This document shows positions 5,403 to 6,412 of a stretch of 6,412 bases of DNA, one piece after another (position 1 is the first letter of the stretch; each line of letters begins with the position of its first letter). The notes under the pieces are model-generated. The model was not told where the DNA came from, searched no databases, and worked only from the letters and a program-made list of their open reading frames with translations. Position numbers and translations under genes: made by a program. Source of the DNA: Bacillota bacterium (lineage in GTDB: Bacteria > Bacillota > UBA4882 > UBA8346); contig JANQHU010000428.1 in assembly GCA_028282485.1 (NCBI GenBank), positions 1 to 6,412 of the forward strand. Direction: 5' to 3'.

Positions 5403-6412
5403 AGAGGCTTTACTGGCAGTTGGGAGGATTTTTACTCCTTCTTTTTTTACCATTCTTTTTAGTAGATTATTTATGGAAAAACGTCTTTTTTTTAATTTTT
5501 GCCATTGTCTGGTTTTCCTTAATTAGCACTATTTTATTCAAACTAGTAGGCAATCCTTTGAAGGATTTGGCAAATTTCGTGGAAGAAGTCCAACAAGAGA
5601 TTCCTTTGAAGAATCGGCTTATTACCAAAAGGGAAGATATCTACGGTGGGATTGCCAAAACTGTGGAAATGATTAATGGGAATCATACGAAACGCTTTAA
5701 TAGTTTGCGAGGGCGGATCGAGGAAATTGAAGCCTTGTTAACTAGTATGGCAGAAGGAGTAATTGCTACCGATATTACGGGCCGGATCAGTTTAATGAAC
5801 CCCGTGGCTATCGAGCTCTTGGATCTCTTTTCCCAACAAGCCGAGGGCGAATTCCCCCATAAAGTCTTTCCCCACTCGGAATTAGGGGATCTTTTTCATC
5901 AGGTTTATGTCAAAGGATATCGGGTCCAAAAGGAGATTGTTTGGCAGGGCAAGAAAGAAAGGGTCTTAGAGCTACATTTGGCACCGATTAAAGATGAGCT
6001 TGACAATGAGACCAAGGGCGTAGTTGCGGTAATTGATGATATCACCAAATTACGCCGCTTGGAAACAATGCGAAAAGATTTTGTGGCTAATGTTTCCCAC
6101 GAATTAAAGACTCCGCTAACTTCCATTAATGGTTTTGCGGAAACTTTATTAGATGGGGCAGTAACTGATCCGGAAACCGCCCACAAATTTTTAAGTATCA
6201 TCAAGCAAGAATCCTTACGCTTAAGTCATTTGCTTGATGATTTGTTAGAGTTATCCCGCTTAGAATCCGGCAAAGGGGAGCTCAAAAAGCATAATCTGGA
6301 TTTAGTAAAAATAATTGAACAAATTATTGTTACCGCCGAAGTGAGACTAAAAGAGAAAGAAATGGAGATTAGCCAGGATATCCAAGTAACCTCCATCAAA
6401 GGGGATGAAAAT
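5399..6412 (+). CDS. PhoR-like sensor histidine kinase (3' truncated by window edge)
   Basis: The frame opens at ATG 5399, overlapping the response regulator stop as ATGA, and stays open for 338 codons to the window end. Residues 1-50 hold two hydrophobic helices (about 8-22 and 29-50) separated only by DYLWKN, so there is essentially no extracytoplasmic sensor domain. A degenerate HAMP-like linker follows from NPLKDLANF (52-60) to about 105, then a PAS domain (about 110-215) from MAEGVIATD to VVAVIDDIT. The dimerisation/phosphotransfer domain has FVANVSHELKTPLTSINGF from 228, with phospho-acceptor His234, and LLDDLLELSRLESG at 278-291. The sequence stops at IKGDEN, normally just before the N-box, so the ATP-binding domain lies downstream and is not seen. 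It autophosphorylates and passes phosphate to the response regulator encoded immediately upstream. No strong Shine-Dalgarno site precedes the ATG, consistent with translational coupling. PhoR is the nearest named type, but the phosphate link is not demonstrated. Confidence 0.94.
   Translation, partial: MKRLYWQLGGFLLLLFLPFFLVDYLWKNVFFLIFAIVWFSLISTILFKLVGNPLKDLANFVEEVQQEIPLKNRLITKREDIYGGIAKTVEMINGNHTKRFNSLRGRIEEIEALLTSMAEGVIATDITGRISLMNPVAIELLDLFSQQAEGEFPHKVFPHSELGDLFHQVYVKGYRVQKEIVWQGKKERVLELHLAPIKDELDNETKGVVAVIDDITKLRRLETMRKDFVANVSHELKTPLTSINGFAETLLDGAVTDPETAHKFLSIIKQESLRLSHLLDDLLELSRLESGKGELKKHNLDLVKIIEQIIVTAEVRLKEKEMEISQDIQVTSIKGDEN

Noticed and set aside
5422..5453. GGAG/CTCC mini-stem followed by a run of T, resembling a terminator.
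   Set aside because: The stem is only 4 bp and the T-run encodes Phe/Leu residues of the kinase's first membrane helix.
5905..6204. Minus-strand open frame of 99 codons opposite the histidine kinase.
   Set aside because: It is antisense to conserved PAS and H-box codons, has no domain signature, and is a shadow of the real gene. The shorter minus-strand frames opposite the DegT, ahcY and regulator genes were rejected for the same reason.

Overview
The window is a dense run of protein-coding sequence, all on the + strand, with no RNA genes, mobile elements or CRISPR arrays that I can see. A bacterium of the Firmicutes/Clostridia type fits best. The reasons are strong AGGAGG-type Shine-Dalgarno sites, a TTG start, AT-rich codon choice, a short thermophile/archaeal-style S-adenosylhomocysteine hydrolase, and a PhoB/PhoR-type two-component pair. 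This placement is inferred from style and families, not from a marker gene.

Layout: (1) 1-606, the C-terminal half of a DegT/DnrJ/EryC1/StrS-family sugar aminotransferase of the ArnB/PseC type, cut by the left edge. (2) 587-1702, a second, full-length DegT-family protein whose PLP-binding lysine is replaced by asparagine. (3) 1699-2958, ahcY, S-adenosylhomocysteine hydrolase. (4) 3003-4664, a membrane protein with a seven-helix N-terminal region, a PAS domain and a C-terminal HD-GYP domain (predicted c-di-GMP phosphodiesterase). (5) 4698-5402, an OmpR/PhoB-type response regulator. (6) 5399-6412 and beyond, a PhoR-like sensor histidine kinase, cut by the right edge just before its ATP-binding domain.

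The genes are packed tightly: 20-bp overlap, 4-bp overlap, 44-bp gap, 33-bp gap, 4-bp overlap. No convincing internal terminator is visible, so one polycistronic transcript is plausible. Three functional blocks can be read. The first is a nucleotide-sugar amination pair, probably for surface glycans. The second is the methyl-cycle enzyme AhcY, which removes the product inhibitor of methyltransferases. The third is a signalling block joining a membrane c-di-GMP phosphodiesterase to a two-component system. Whether these blocks are functionally linked or merely adjacent cannot be decided from the window.

The most unusual point is gene 2. It keeps the DegT fold signatures but has FFPTNN where the family has FFP(T/S)KN, so it should not form the usual internal aldimine with PLP. 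It overlaps and is probably translationally coupled to an ArnB-like paralogue, which suggests a pseudo-enzyme partner or a changed reaction. The histidine kinase is also notable because almost nothing separates its two membrane helices.
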